A DNA stretch of 5,872 bases from JBDKGV01 sp039798005 (GTDB lineage: Bacteria > Fibrobacterota > Fibrobacteria > UBA5070), in assembly GCA_039798005.1 (NCBI GenBank), contig JBDKGV010000219.1:1-5872 (forward strand), read 5' to 3'. The notes beneath the pieces were generated by a model. That model was not told where the DNA came from and ran no database searches. It saw only the letters and a list, made by a program, of their open reading frames with translations. Made by a program: the position numbers and the translations under genes. Below are positions 1-5,668 of the stretch, piece after piece. How positions within the stretch are numbered: the stretch's first letter is position 1; every line of letters starts with the position of its first letter.

Positions 1-232
1 TGACCTGCGCCAAGGCCATCGCCGAAATGTCGTTCACGACAAGCGCATCACCGCGAGCCAACAGAGCCTCGACAAGCCCCGTGGTCCCGGCTCCCGCCAC
101 GAAGGTGCGTCCTCCCGCAGGGACCTTTTCAAGCCACTTGAGCGTCTGGGACGGATCGGACTCGTACCAACCCAGCGCGCAGGCGTCCGTACGCGCGAAG
201 AGGTCGTCCCAATGCTGTGCCAGATCCGCCAT
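1..232 (-). CDS. Class I SAM-dependent methyltransferase, N-terminal part (runs off left edge)
   Basis: Translating the minus strand from the ATG at 232-230 gives 77 uninterrupted codons to the window edge; the gene continues outside. The N-terminus has the pattern of small class I methyltransferases: a Trp near residue 8, then LGWYE at about 20-24, which in this group often precedes the SAM fold. The glycine-rich SAM loop is VAGAGTTG at 45-52, where Ala46 replaces the acidic residue usually found in this motif. The acidic strand-2 motif VVNDIS at 65-70 supplies Asp68, expected to contact the ribose of SAM. A GGGAG Shine-Dalgarno-like sequence lies 8 bases before the ATG, which supports this start. 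The protein should be cytoplasmic. The methyl acceptor is unknown because the substrate-binding half is missing. It is separated from the glycoside hydrolase gene by about 700 bases and is probably an independent transcript. Confidence 0.8.
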   Translation of the reverse strand, partial: MADLAQHWDDLFARTDACALGWYESDPSQTLKWLEKVPAGGRTFVAGAGTTGLVEALLARGDALVVNDISAMALAQV

Positions 233-252
233 GTCCCGTACTCCCCACACCA

Positions 253-270
253 GGCACGTACATCCGTGCC
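253..270 (-). promoter_or_regulatory. Hairpin in the methyltransferase leader
   Basis: GGCACG at 253-258 and CGTGCC at 265-270 form a perfect 6-bp stem with a 6-base loop. In the mRNA of the minus-strand methyltransferase gene this stem would lie just upstream of the GGGGAG ribosome binding site (complement of 241-246). It could affect translation or mRNA stability, but no known riboswitch or leader family is recognised. There is no T-run after it, so it is not a standard terminator. Confidence 0.35.
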
Positions 271-414
271 GAGTAGAACATACCCATTTCCCCGGACGAC
301 GGATTCTGTCCCTTCAAATCAAGGCGCCTGCCGCTGCGCGGCACCGGGCTGCCTGCCAAGCCTCCTCGCCACCCCAGTGGTTCGCTGTGGGCTGCGGGGT
401 CTTGGGCCAAAGGC

Positions 415-610
415 CGGCATCCCTGGTGCACATCGCGCTTGCTGGCTCCCTCCCTAGTTGGGAGGGTCGGGGTGGGATGGAGCAGGCGAACGCGGCATCC
501 CTGGTGCACATCGCGCTTGCTGGCTCCCTCCCTAGTTGGGAGGGTCGGGGTGGGATGGAGCAGGCGAACGCGGCATCCCTGGCGCACAACGCGCTTGCTG
601 GCTCCCTCCC
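415..610. repeat. 78-bp tandem repeat, 2.5 copies, with internal hairpin and G-rich motif
   Basis: Unit 1 is 415-492, unit 2 is 493-570, and a partial third unit is 571-610. Units 1 and 2 appear identical by eye. Unit 3 differs at two positions (GGCGCACAAC against GGTGCACATC) and stops after CTCCCTCCC. Each full unit holds a 7-bp inverted repeat, CCCTCCC-tagtt-GGGAGGG (448-466 and 526-544), and on the plus strand the run GGGAGGGTCGGGGTGGG (460-476 and 538-554), which fits the G-quadruplex pattern. The partial unit keeps only the left arm of the hairpin. Because 78 is divisible by 3, translations across it give repeated peptides such as PTLPTREG. Peptides of this kind appear in many spurious bacterial ORFs and reflect dispersed REP-like DNA rather than protein. 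The unit is probably an intergenic repetitive element; no transposase is nearby. Confidence 0.85.
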
Positions 611-665
611 CAATGACTCAACCGTGACAGTCGTGACCAAGTTGGGACCGGATCGGCAGGAATCC

Positions 666-697
666 GGCTCGTCAAGGCTTCGTCTTGTCAACGAGCC
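666..697. repeat. Strong inverted repeat upstream of the small ORF
   Basis: GGCTCGT at 666-672 pairs perfectly with ACGAGCC at 691-697. Directly inside, CAAG at 673-676 pairs with CTTG at 684-687. This gives an 11-bp stem with a 3-base bulge (688-690) and a 7-base loop. It ends 34 bases before the ATG of the 60-codon ORF at 732. It lacks a T-tract on either strand, so an intrinsic terminator is unlikely. An operator or 5' leader structure for the downstream ORF is more plausible. Confidence 0.45.
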
Positions 698-731
698 TCA
701 ACCCGACTTCAACGACCCGAAAGGGACCGAC

Positions 732-914
732 ATGAACATTGCAAGAATCGATACCCTTGAGCTGGTCCGCAACGGCCAGAACCTCGCGGGAGCCTTCCCC
801 CCGCTGAGCCTGATCCCGGGCGATGTCCCCTTGAGCGGAATCCGAGGCATGCGCTTCGAACGACTGGTCGCCCCGGATCGCCACCACCGCAACGGACTCT
901 GGATCCTGCTCTGA
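732..914 (+). CDS. Small hypothetical protein, 60 residues
   Basis: I do not recognise this protein. The ATG at 732 is preceded by AAAGGG at a suitable distance (6 bases), a reasonable ribosome binding site. The frame runs to a TGA at 912-914. Codon choice looks like real coding in a GC-rich genome: most third positions are G or C, with CTG, ATC, GGC, GTC, AAC and TTC favoured. The sequence begins MNIARIDTLELVRN and contains a proline-rich middle (FPPLSLIPGDVPLSG) and a basic C-terminal third. There is no signal peptide, membrane segment or cysteine motif. The open frame extends further upstream, but that part crosses the non-coding tandem repeat, so 732 is preferred. It converges with the glycoside hydrolase gene, 33 bases apart. 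It may equally be a chance ORF, since minus-strand frames are also open here. Confidence 0.4.
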   Translation: MNIARIDTLELVRNGQNLAGAFPPLSLIPGDVPLSGIRGMRFERLVAPDRHHRNGLWILL

Positions 915-947
915 CCATGACCTCCAAGCAAATTGTCGCCAGGAGTC

Positions 948-3035
948 TTAGCGACCCAAGACGCCCACGCCACGAAGCGGATCCGTCGCCCGTCCTCCCT
1001 GCGTGCGCGAGCCGTCCGCGCGCACCCCCAGGATCACACGGGCCCTGGAAGACAAGCCCCGCTGAATCCCCGTGGTGGCGGCCCGCTTTCCGATCAGCAG
1101 CTGAGCACGGCCATCCACTGCGGGAACCTGCATCGATCCGCCCGCGATGGCAAAGGAGGCCCCAAGCGCCTGCCCCTCCACCAAGGTCACCCGCACTCCC
1201 GATCCCAGCACGGTCGGCACCGCAACCGCGGCCGCTGCGGCCGCATCGTCCGGGTTCCAGACGGCATAGGCCACGCTGTCAATATCCGTCAAATGCGAGA
1301 AGCGATAGATCCGCACGGAGCCCTGCGACTCGTCGGCCTCGAAGCGGAAGTCCCGCAGGCGCTTGTTGAGCGTGTTCACGTACCACCAGGATGGTTTCTT
1401 GGCGTACTTGGGCGAGAGCGTATCGAACTTGTCGTGCACCATCCCCGAGGTCGAGAAGATGCCGGGGCTTGAATCCCAGATGTCGCGCAGCATGAACTGG
1501 TGAGCCTTGTCAAACCCCGAGGCCGCGATTTCCAGGAATCCGCGCACCAGCCAGCGTCCTTGCATCTCAAGCTCGTTGTTCCCGCCCACGGCCTTGGCGC
1601 GGTACACCGACCCCGAGTGGGTGTCCCAGCCGAACTCGGAGAGCCAAAGTTCCTTGCCGGGCAGGAACCGGTCCCGCCACTGGGTGACTTTTGACAATTT
1701 CTGTCGCAGGCTGTCGGATTCCGGGCTGATGCCGGTGGTCGCCGTCCCGCCCTGGCCCCCGGCGTCGTTGCAGTAGTGGTGGAAGTTGAGCACGTCGGCC
1801 GGGAACGATCCGGCCCGCGTCCTGTCCACCCAATACTTCATCGCCTTGACATATTCCAGGTTGATCCCGATGATCCCGGGCATCGCGACCTGCATGGTCG
1901 GATCGGCGTTCTTGATGCCCACCTTCGTGCCCATACGCCCTTGGTCGCCGTCGTAGTCGGCACCGGACATCGCGACCAGGACCTGCGGCGAGAAATACCC
2001 CGTGACTCCCTTCCAATCCTTGTCGGGTTCGTTCCAGCCTTCCATGGTCTTCACGAATCCAAGCCCCGATTTGGGCGTATTCAAGGCATCGGTCCGCAAG
2101 GCCGCCAGAGAGACTGAAGTGCGACCGAAGCGCGCCGCGAACTGCCACAGGTAGTCGGCGTGCTCAAGGTACGAGGCCGGAAGCGTGGAATCCTTTTTCC
2201 CTGTGATGGGCTTGAGCGAATCCCCGGCGGAAAACCCGAACATCCATGCCGGAGTGCCTTGGAAGACCGGCTGCATCGCGACTCCGCGCCTGGCCATGTC
2301 GCCGTAGTACTCGTCAAAATTCCATCCCCACCCCGTGCCGCGCACCCAGCTCGGGTTCCATCCGAACTTGTTGTCTGGATAGGCCGGAGTGGAAGCATCG
2401 CCGTTGCCATCGTCCCATTGCCAAGAATGGTATTCCCGCAAATTGCTCACCACCTGCAGGAGGTCGCGGTCGTCGTCGACAAACCCGTTGGTGCCCATCA
2501 GCTGCCCCATGGTGGGGCGCACATGACGCGTCGGACCGGGCAAGGGCTCTGACGCCCCCTTGGAGGTTCCGTAGAGCACCATTTCCGTGATGGCCGTGGA
2601 CGGGCTCTTGGCGCGCACCTTCACGAAGCGCCCGGTGCATGGCGCACTCTTGCCTTGCCAGGACATGTACCCATTGGTGGAGACATTGAGCATGGGAGTC
2701 CAAGTCCTGCCGTCGCCGCAAGCCACATTCAGGGAATCGGCCCCGCTGATGTCGTAGTACCACACGTCGGTGAGGTCGTGCTCGGCCCCCAGATCGATCA
2801 CCCCCTCGATCGGGTAGTGCAATTTCTGATTGATCCATCCATTCGTGTATTCGGTGAGGGGCTTGCCTCCCGTCCCGGCCTTCGGGTCGCCAGCCAAGCC
2901 CTGCTCGTCGAAGAGCGCCCAGACATCGCCGGCGGCCTTGAGGTTGACCATGCGCTCGCGCTCCACCGCCACCTTGCCCGCCATCGCAAGGCTTGCCCCG
3001 CAAAGGCCCCATGCTGCCCAGCTCCATCTTGACAT
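948..3035 (-). CDS. Secreted clan GH-A-like glycoside hydrolase with N-terminal galactose-binding-like domain
   Basis: A 695-residue exported enzyme predicted to cleave glycosidic bonds in a polysaccharide. Residues 1-19 form a signal peptide (hydrophobic stretch ending in AMA, likely cut before Gly20). Residues about 25-157 resemble a discoidin or F5/8C-type galactose-binding domain (VIDLG, DVWYYDISGADSLNV, GRFVKVRA, ITEMVLYG). Residues about 170-560 look like a (beta/alpha)8 barrel. Two retaining clan GH-A signatures are visible: WNEPD with Glu336 as likely acid/base, and LWLSEFGWD with Glu467 as likely nucleophile. FHHY at 418-421 fits the strand between them. A short beta domain follows (about 570-650), with six alanines at 598-603, then an Arg/Gly-rich tail. 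The ATG at 3035 has a strong AAGGAG site 5 bases upstream; an upstream in-frame ATG at 3161 would overlap the lipoprotein gene and precede the signal peptide. I cannot assign a CAZy family; GH39- or GH5-like relatives are possible. Third gene of the operon. Confidence 0.8.
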   Translation of the reverse strand: MSRWSWAAWGLCGASLAMAGKVAVERERMVNLKAAGDVWALFDEQGLAGDPKAGTGGKPLTEYTNGWINQKLHYPIEGVIDLGAEHDLTDVWYYDISGADSLNVACGDGRTWTPMLNVSTNGYMSWQGKSAPCTGRFVKVRAKSPSTAITEMVLYGTSKGASEPLPGPTRHVRPTMGQLMGTNGFVDDDRDLLQVVSNLREYHSWQWDDGNGDASTPAYPDNKFGWNPSWVRGTGWGWNFDEYYGDMARRGVAMQPVFQGTPAWMFGFSAGDSLKPITGKKDSTLPASYLEHADYLWQFAARFGRTSVSLAALRTDALNTPKSGLGFVKTMEGWNEPDKDWKGVTGYFSPQVLVAMSGADYDGDQGRMGTKVGIKNADPTMQVAMPGIIGINLEYVKAMKYWVDRTRAGSFPADVLNFHHYCNDAGGQGGTATTGISPESDSLRQKLSKVTQWRDRFLPGKELWLSEFGWDTHSGSVYRAKAVGGNNELEMQGRWLVRGFLEIAASGFDKAHQFMLRDIWDSSPGIFSTSGMVHDKFDTLSPKYAKKPSWWYVNTLNKRLRDFRFEADESQGSVRIYRFSHLTDIDSVAYAVWNPDDAAAAAAVAVPTVLGSGVRVTLVEGQALGASFAIAGGSMQVPAVDGRAQLLIGKRAATTGIQRGLSSRARVILGVRADGSRTQGGRATDPLRGVGVLGR

Positions 3036-3040
3036 GACTT

Positions 3041-3071
3041 CTCCTTCCGGCGCACGGCCCGTGCCTGCGCC
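3041..3071 (-). promoter_or_regulatory. Ribosome binding site of the hydrolase gene, with hairpin just upstream
   Basis: The complement of 3041-3046 is AAGGAG, placed 5 bases before the ATG at 3035, and decides that start. Immediately upstream lies GC-rich dyad DNA. GGCGCA (3049-3054) pairs with TGCGCC (3066-3071), and inside it GGC (3056-3058) pairs with GCC (3063-3065), leaving one bulged base. An overlapping 13-base palindrome, GCACGGCCCGTGC, occupies 3052-3064. The structure lies in the 76-base gap between the lipoprotein stop and the hydrolase start. It could stabilise a processed mRNA end or act as an attenuator, but there is no T-run. Confidence 0.5.
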
Positions 3072-3111
3072 ACCATCGCGATGATTTGTCAGAAATTGTC
3101 TTGAGTTCGGC

Positions 3112-4293
3112 TCAGCGCACCCACAGACCGGTCGGACGCACGCCCACCAGCTCGATCTCATCCAGCCACAGTTCAGAGTCTTGGGAGGCGATCCAGTACA
3201 GCTCCCGGACGGAGGCGGCTTTCCAGCTCAATCCCGACGGGGCCGTGAAGTCCCCGGGAGCCAAGGCAACCCGCGTCCAGTCCGCATTCAGCACGATCGT
3301 GGCGCGGAAAGATCCCGACACCGCCCGGTCCAAGGAGCCCCGGCACTTGAGTTCAAAGGAGATGCTCCCGGTCCCCTTGGCCCAGAAAACGACGCTGTCC
3401 ACCATTGCCAGCCCATGCCAGACCGAGGCGCTGTCGAGGTCCTCGCGTCCTCCGACCTTGAGCACGGCTCCGGCCGAGCGTTCCATGGTCAGGTTGGCAG
3501 CAAGGGGTCTGCCCACCCGCATCGGCAGATGCAGGCTCTTTCCCTGCCACGCCGAGGAATCGGTGGCAAGCCCCACCGTACCCGCCCAAGTTCGGGCGCT
3601 GTCGACCAAGGCACTCGTGTCGTTCCAGCGCCCCCACCAGGCGCCGTCCAAGAGATGCACCAGCCGGCCTTGGCCCTGGTCGGCCTCGAAGTCGTCCAAC
3701 AGGGTGCGGGGCATGCGCGAGATCCGCACGGCGTCCGGGTTCCACGTGGAGATCACCCCCTCGCCCACCGTCCCCAAGGCATCGGATATGCGCACGAGAT
3801 GCCATCCCGCAGGCACGCCAGCCACCGACCAAGTGGAGTCGGACAAGACGGTTCCCGTCAAACCCAGGGCTGGCAGGCTTACCTGCAGGTCTGCAAGGCC
3901 TGAATTCCCGCCTTGGAGACCGACTTTCAGCACCGTCAAGGGAACCGCAGCCATGTCCGGTACCGTGGTTTCCCCGCCCCCTGCATCGACCCACCGGGAC
4001 ACGCCGAGCGAATCCTTGGATGTCACCACGACATATCGCCCCGCCTTGGGCGCCACCAGTTCGTAACGCCCCGAGGAGTCCGTCACGGCATTGGACAGGA
4101 TTAGTCCGTCGAGCGGATGCTTGAGATGGACGGGAGCCTTGGCCAAGGCGCTGCCGTCGGCAGTCTTCAGGACGCCACGCAGACGGATTCCGTTGGTGGT
4201 CTCGCCCGCCACCCCTCGGCCCGCCATGTCCTCGGAAGCACACGCCCCGAGCAGCATCACGGCAAGAAGCGAAAAGAACATCCCGGCCTTCAC
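3112..4293 (-). CDS. Lipoprotein with carboxypeptidase-regulatory-like domain and C-terminal carbohydrate-binding-like domain
   Basis: A 393-residue predicted lipoprotein. From the GTG at 4293 it begins with a short basic segment (Lys2), a hydrophobic stretch at 5-15 and the lipobox L-G-A-C, with Cys18 as the lipidation site. Residues about 38-95 resemble a carboxypeptidase-regulatory or Cna-B-like beta-sandwich (RGVLKTADGSALAKAPVHL, then TDSSGRYELVAPKAGRYVVV). A second small beta region covers about 115-190. Residues about 197-385 form a jelly-roll-like unit that starts LLDDFE and ends ELWLDEIELVG, the layout of CIA30/CBM11-type galactose-binding folds. No catalytic motif is visible, so it probably binds glycan at the cell surface. 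The GTG overlaps the upstream TGA (GTGA), indicating translational coupling. An alternative ATG at 4281 has GAAGG 5 bases upstream and would leave the lipobox intact but remove Lys2. The pairing with a TIGR02147 gene and a secreted hydrolase suggests a shared glycan target. Confidence 0.75.
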   Translation of the reverse strand: MKAGMFFSLLAVMLLGACASEDMAGRGVAGETTNGIRLRGVLKTADGSALAKAPVHLKHPLDGLILSNAVTDSSGRYELVAPKAGRYVVVTSKDSLGVSRWVDAGGGETTVPDMAAVPLTVLKVGLQGGNSGLADLQVSLPALGLTGTVLSDSTWSVAGVPAGWHLVRISDALGTVGEGVISTWNPDAVRISRMPRTLLDDFEADQGQGRLVHLLDGAWWGRWNDTSALVDSARTWAGTVGLATDSSAWQGKSLHLPMRVGRPLAANLTMERSAGAVLKVGGREDLDSASVWHGLAMVDSVVFWAKGTGSISFELKCRGSLDRAVSGSFRATIVLNADWTRVALAPGDFTAPSGLSWKAASVRELYWIASQDSELWLDEIELVGVRPTGLWVR

Positions 4294-5129
4294 GACGACA
4301 CCCCCGGTCCTTGGGGATCCAGGAGCGCCAGCGGGAAAAGCTGGATGTTCAGCTGGACCACGCAATCCTCCACCGGGCACTCGCGGGCCAGGGCCAGCAT
4401 CTCCTGCCGGAAGGCGCGGATCCGCTCGCGGGCCGTCTCCAGAAAGGTCCTGGAAAAAGGCAACGTCAGGGTGGAGATGTCGCGCAGCTCCTTGGGCACC
4501 GTGTCCAGGCTTTCCGCGGACAAGCGCACCATCTCCTTCTGGAACCGGGTGATCATGCTGGCCTGCCACTTCTCCCCCGTCGAAAGGAAACGGTCCGGCA
4601 CTTCCCAAAAACCATCCATCCCTTTGCGGATGAGCCCCAGCGACTCCAGCAGCTCAAGCGACTCCTTGACCTGCATCGCATCCAAAGGCGGCACCATCCG
4701 GCTTCCCAGCCGTTTGTAGTTGGTGCCCTTGAAGGCGTGGATGCTCAGCAAGGTGCGCAGCGCATTGTGCTGCCACGCCGAGTAGTAGGCGATCTGTTCG
4801 TCTGTCACCGTGCGCGAGGCCTCGCCCCGAATCGCCTGCATCCGGTTGAAATGCCAGTCCCAGTCCGCCGAGGACTTGGCCCGTCCGAACCGCACCAGTT
4901 CACCGAAATACTCCTTCTCGGTGCCCTCAAGACCGTAGGCGCGGGCAAGCTCTTCCAAGTGCTTCAGGCTCACGTGGGCCTGGGCGTTGAAGATGCGCGC
5001 CACCAGACCCGCATTGATGCCCAAGCGAGCCGCCAGGAAGCGGTAGGAGAAAAAGGGCTTGTCGCCCTTGATCTCCTCGGCGCGTTCCTTCAGCCAGGCG
5101 CGGTAGTCGGTGTGCTCAAAGAGGTGCAT
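4290..5129 (-). CDS. TIGR02147 family putative transcriptional regulator
   Basis: A 279-residue protein that fits TIGR02147, a Fibrobacterota-centred paralogous family. The start MHLFEHTDYRAWLKE is the family's usual N-terminus and fixes the ATG at 5129. The longer open frame to 5222 adds a segment that does not belong to the family. Residues about 28-68 form a Cro/Xre-like helix-turn-helix (FLAARLGINAGLVARIF, then LEELARAYGL). The segment YYSAWQHNALRTLLSI at 115-130 and a winged-helix-like stretch at about 150-180 (SLELLESLGLIRKGMDGFWEV) follow. The C-terminus carries the characteristic VVQLNIQLFPL at 257-267. There are no membrane segments; it should act in the cytoplasm on DNA. The family's mechanism is, as far as I know, not established experimentally. 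No Shine-Dalgarno sequence is visible before the ATG. It is the first gene of the operon and a candidate controller of the lipoprotein and hydrolase genes behind it. Confidence 0.88.
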   Translation of the reverse strand: MHLFEHTDYRAWLKERAEEIKGDKPFFSYRFLAARLGINAGLVARIFNAQAHVSLKHLEELARAYGLEGTEKEYFGELVRFGRAKSSADWDWHFNRMQAIRGEASRTVTDEQIAYYSAWQHNALRTLLSIHAFKGTNYKRLGSRMVPPLDAMQVKESLELLESLGLIRKGMDGFWEVPDRFLSTGEKWQASMITRFQKEMVRLSAESLDTVPKELRDISTLTLPFSRTFLETARERIRAFRQEMLALARECPVEDCVVQLNIQLFPLALLDPQGPGVSS

Positions 5130-5296
5130 GTCTAGAGGATAGCCAATCGAGGCGGCGGCCGCATCGGTCCTGGTACAGAAATCGTTACCCAAAAAGGCAA
5201 CACCCGCCACGACCAGGATCACCCGGCGGCATTTCCAAGCACCGTGCCTTGCGCCTCTTCCGACCGGATGCGATCCACGGAGCTACCTTGAGGTCC
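5130..5296. promoter_or_regulatory. Divergent promoter region between the regulator operon and the 123-residue gene
   Basis: These 167 bases separate two divergently oriented starts, so they should hold promoters for both. By eye no consensus -35/-10 pair is strong. On the minus strand TTGCCT and TGTACC lie 17 bases apart, but each matches the consensus poorly. A 7-bp inverted repeat, TCCTGGT (5168-5174) and ACCAGGA (5212-5218), flanks an AT-richer core that includes CAGAAATCGTT at 5176-5186. The location, rather than any motif, is the main support for this call. Confidence 0.4.
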
Positions 5297-5668
5297 ATGG
5301 CCACGCCTCGTCAACTCGATCTTGTCCGCTGCTACTTGCCCACCGCCCGCATGCCCTATGGCTATGTCACGCAGGAAGGCTTTGGCCGCACGCCTGAGGA
5401 GGCCCGCGAGCACGCCGGCTGGAAGCTGGAAGCCGTCGCCGGCGAGGAGCTCTCGACGGCAAGCGTGTTCAACTATCCGGCCCGCGACGACAAGGACAGT
5501 GCCCGCATCGCCCATGAGCTTTGCAACTGGGCTCTCAATCCGGAAAGTCCGGTACCGGTCGAGGTTCGCGACGCCCTGCTTGCCTTGTTCAAGAAGCGGC
5601 TCTATGCCGATGGCGTGGACTTTTTCTTCACGCGCATCCAAGACGAGGGCTTGCTGGCCCAACCCTAG
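5297..5668 (+). CDS. Hypothetical protein, 123 residues
   Basis: I do not recognise this protein. The frame runs from the ATG at 5297 to a TAG at 5666-5668 with GC-rich third positions. GAGG lies 3 bases before the ATG, rather close but usable. An in-frame ATG at 5249 would add 16 residues and has no visible ribosome binding site, so 5297 is preferred. The product is soluble, of mixed charge, with no signal peptide or membrane segment. Residues 20-48 (PYGYVTQEGFGRTPEEAREHAGWKLEA by segments) form a short strand then helix that superficially resembles HicB-type or dsRNA-binding-type edges, but neither family can be supported. Residues about 65-80 and 86-103 look helical, followed by GVDFFFTRIQDEG. 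It is divergent from the TIGR02147 gene and has no co-directional neighbour in the window. Confidence 0.7.
   Translation: MATPRQLDLVRCYLPTARMPYGYVTQEGFGRTPEEAREHAGWKLEAVAGEELSTASVFNYPARDDKDSARIAHELCNWALNPESPVPVEVRDALLALFKKRLYADGVDFFFTRIQDEGLLAQP

Larger units (their letters stand above)
233..731. other. Non-coding intergenic stretch
   Basis: About 500 bases lie between the methyltransferase start and the small candidate gene at 732. Open frames cross it on both strands, but their translations are low-complexity and rich in Pro, Arg and Ser, and they repeat wherever the DNA repeats. I see no protein family in them. What it does hold is structural: the leader hairpin at 253-270, a short hairpin TGCCGC-tgc-GCGGCA at 329-343, the 78-bp tandem repeat at 415-610 and the inverted repeat at 666-697. 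Promoters for the flanking genes must lie here, but no convincing -35/-10 pair stands out. Confidence 0.6.

Noticed and set aside
129..691. Minus-strand open frames encoding repeated PTLPTREG-like or SQLGREPASA-like peptides
   Set aside because: The repetition follows the 78-bp DNA repeat, whose length is a multiple of three. No start site, family or coding bias supports a protein.
27..914. 295-codon open frame on the plus strand spanning the tandem repeat
   Set aside because: Its first part is antisense to the methyltransferase and its middle is the translated 78-bp repeat, with low-complexity peptide. Only the last 60 codons look coding.
945..962. GTCTT and AAGAC inverted repeat at the end of the hydrolase gene as a terminator
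   Set aside because: The stem is only 5 bp, overlaps the stop codon and is not followed by a T-run.
672..973. Minus-strand open frames overlapping the 60-codon plus-strand ORF
   Set aside because: They overlap each other, the plus-strand candidate and the end of the hydrolase gene, and none shows a family match or a convincing ribosome binding site.
5130..5222. Longer version of the regulator starting at 5222 with a hydrophobic N-terminus
   Set aside because: The extra 31 residues precede the conserved family N-terminus (MHLFEHTDYR), and no related protein I know of carries such an extension.
5219..5662. 147-codon minus-strand open frame opposite the 123-residue gene
   Set aside because: It is the antisense shadow of the plus-strand gene. 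It lacks a ribosome binding site, and the plus-strand frame has the better codon pattern.
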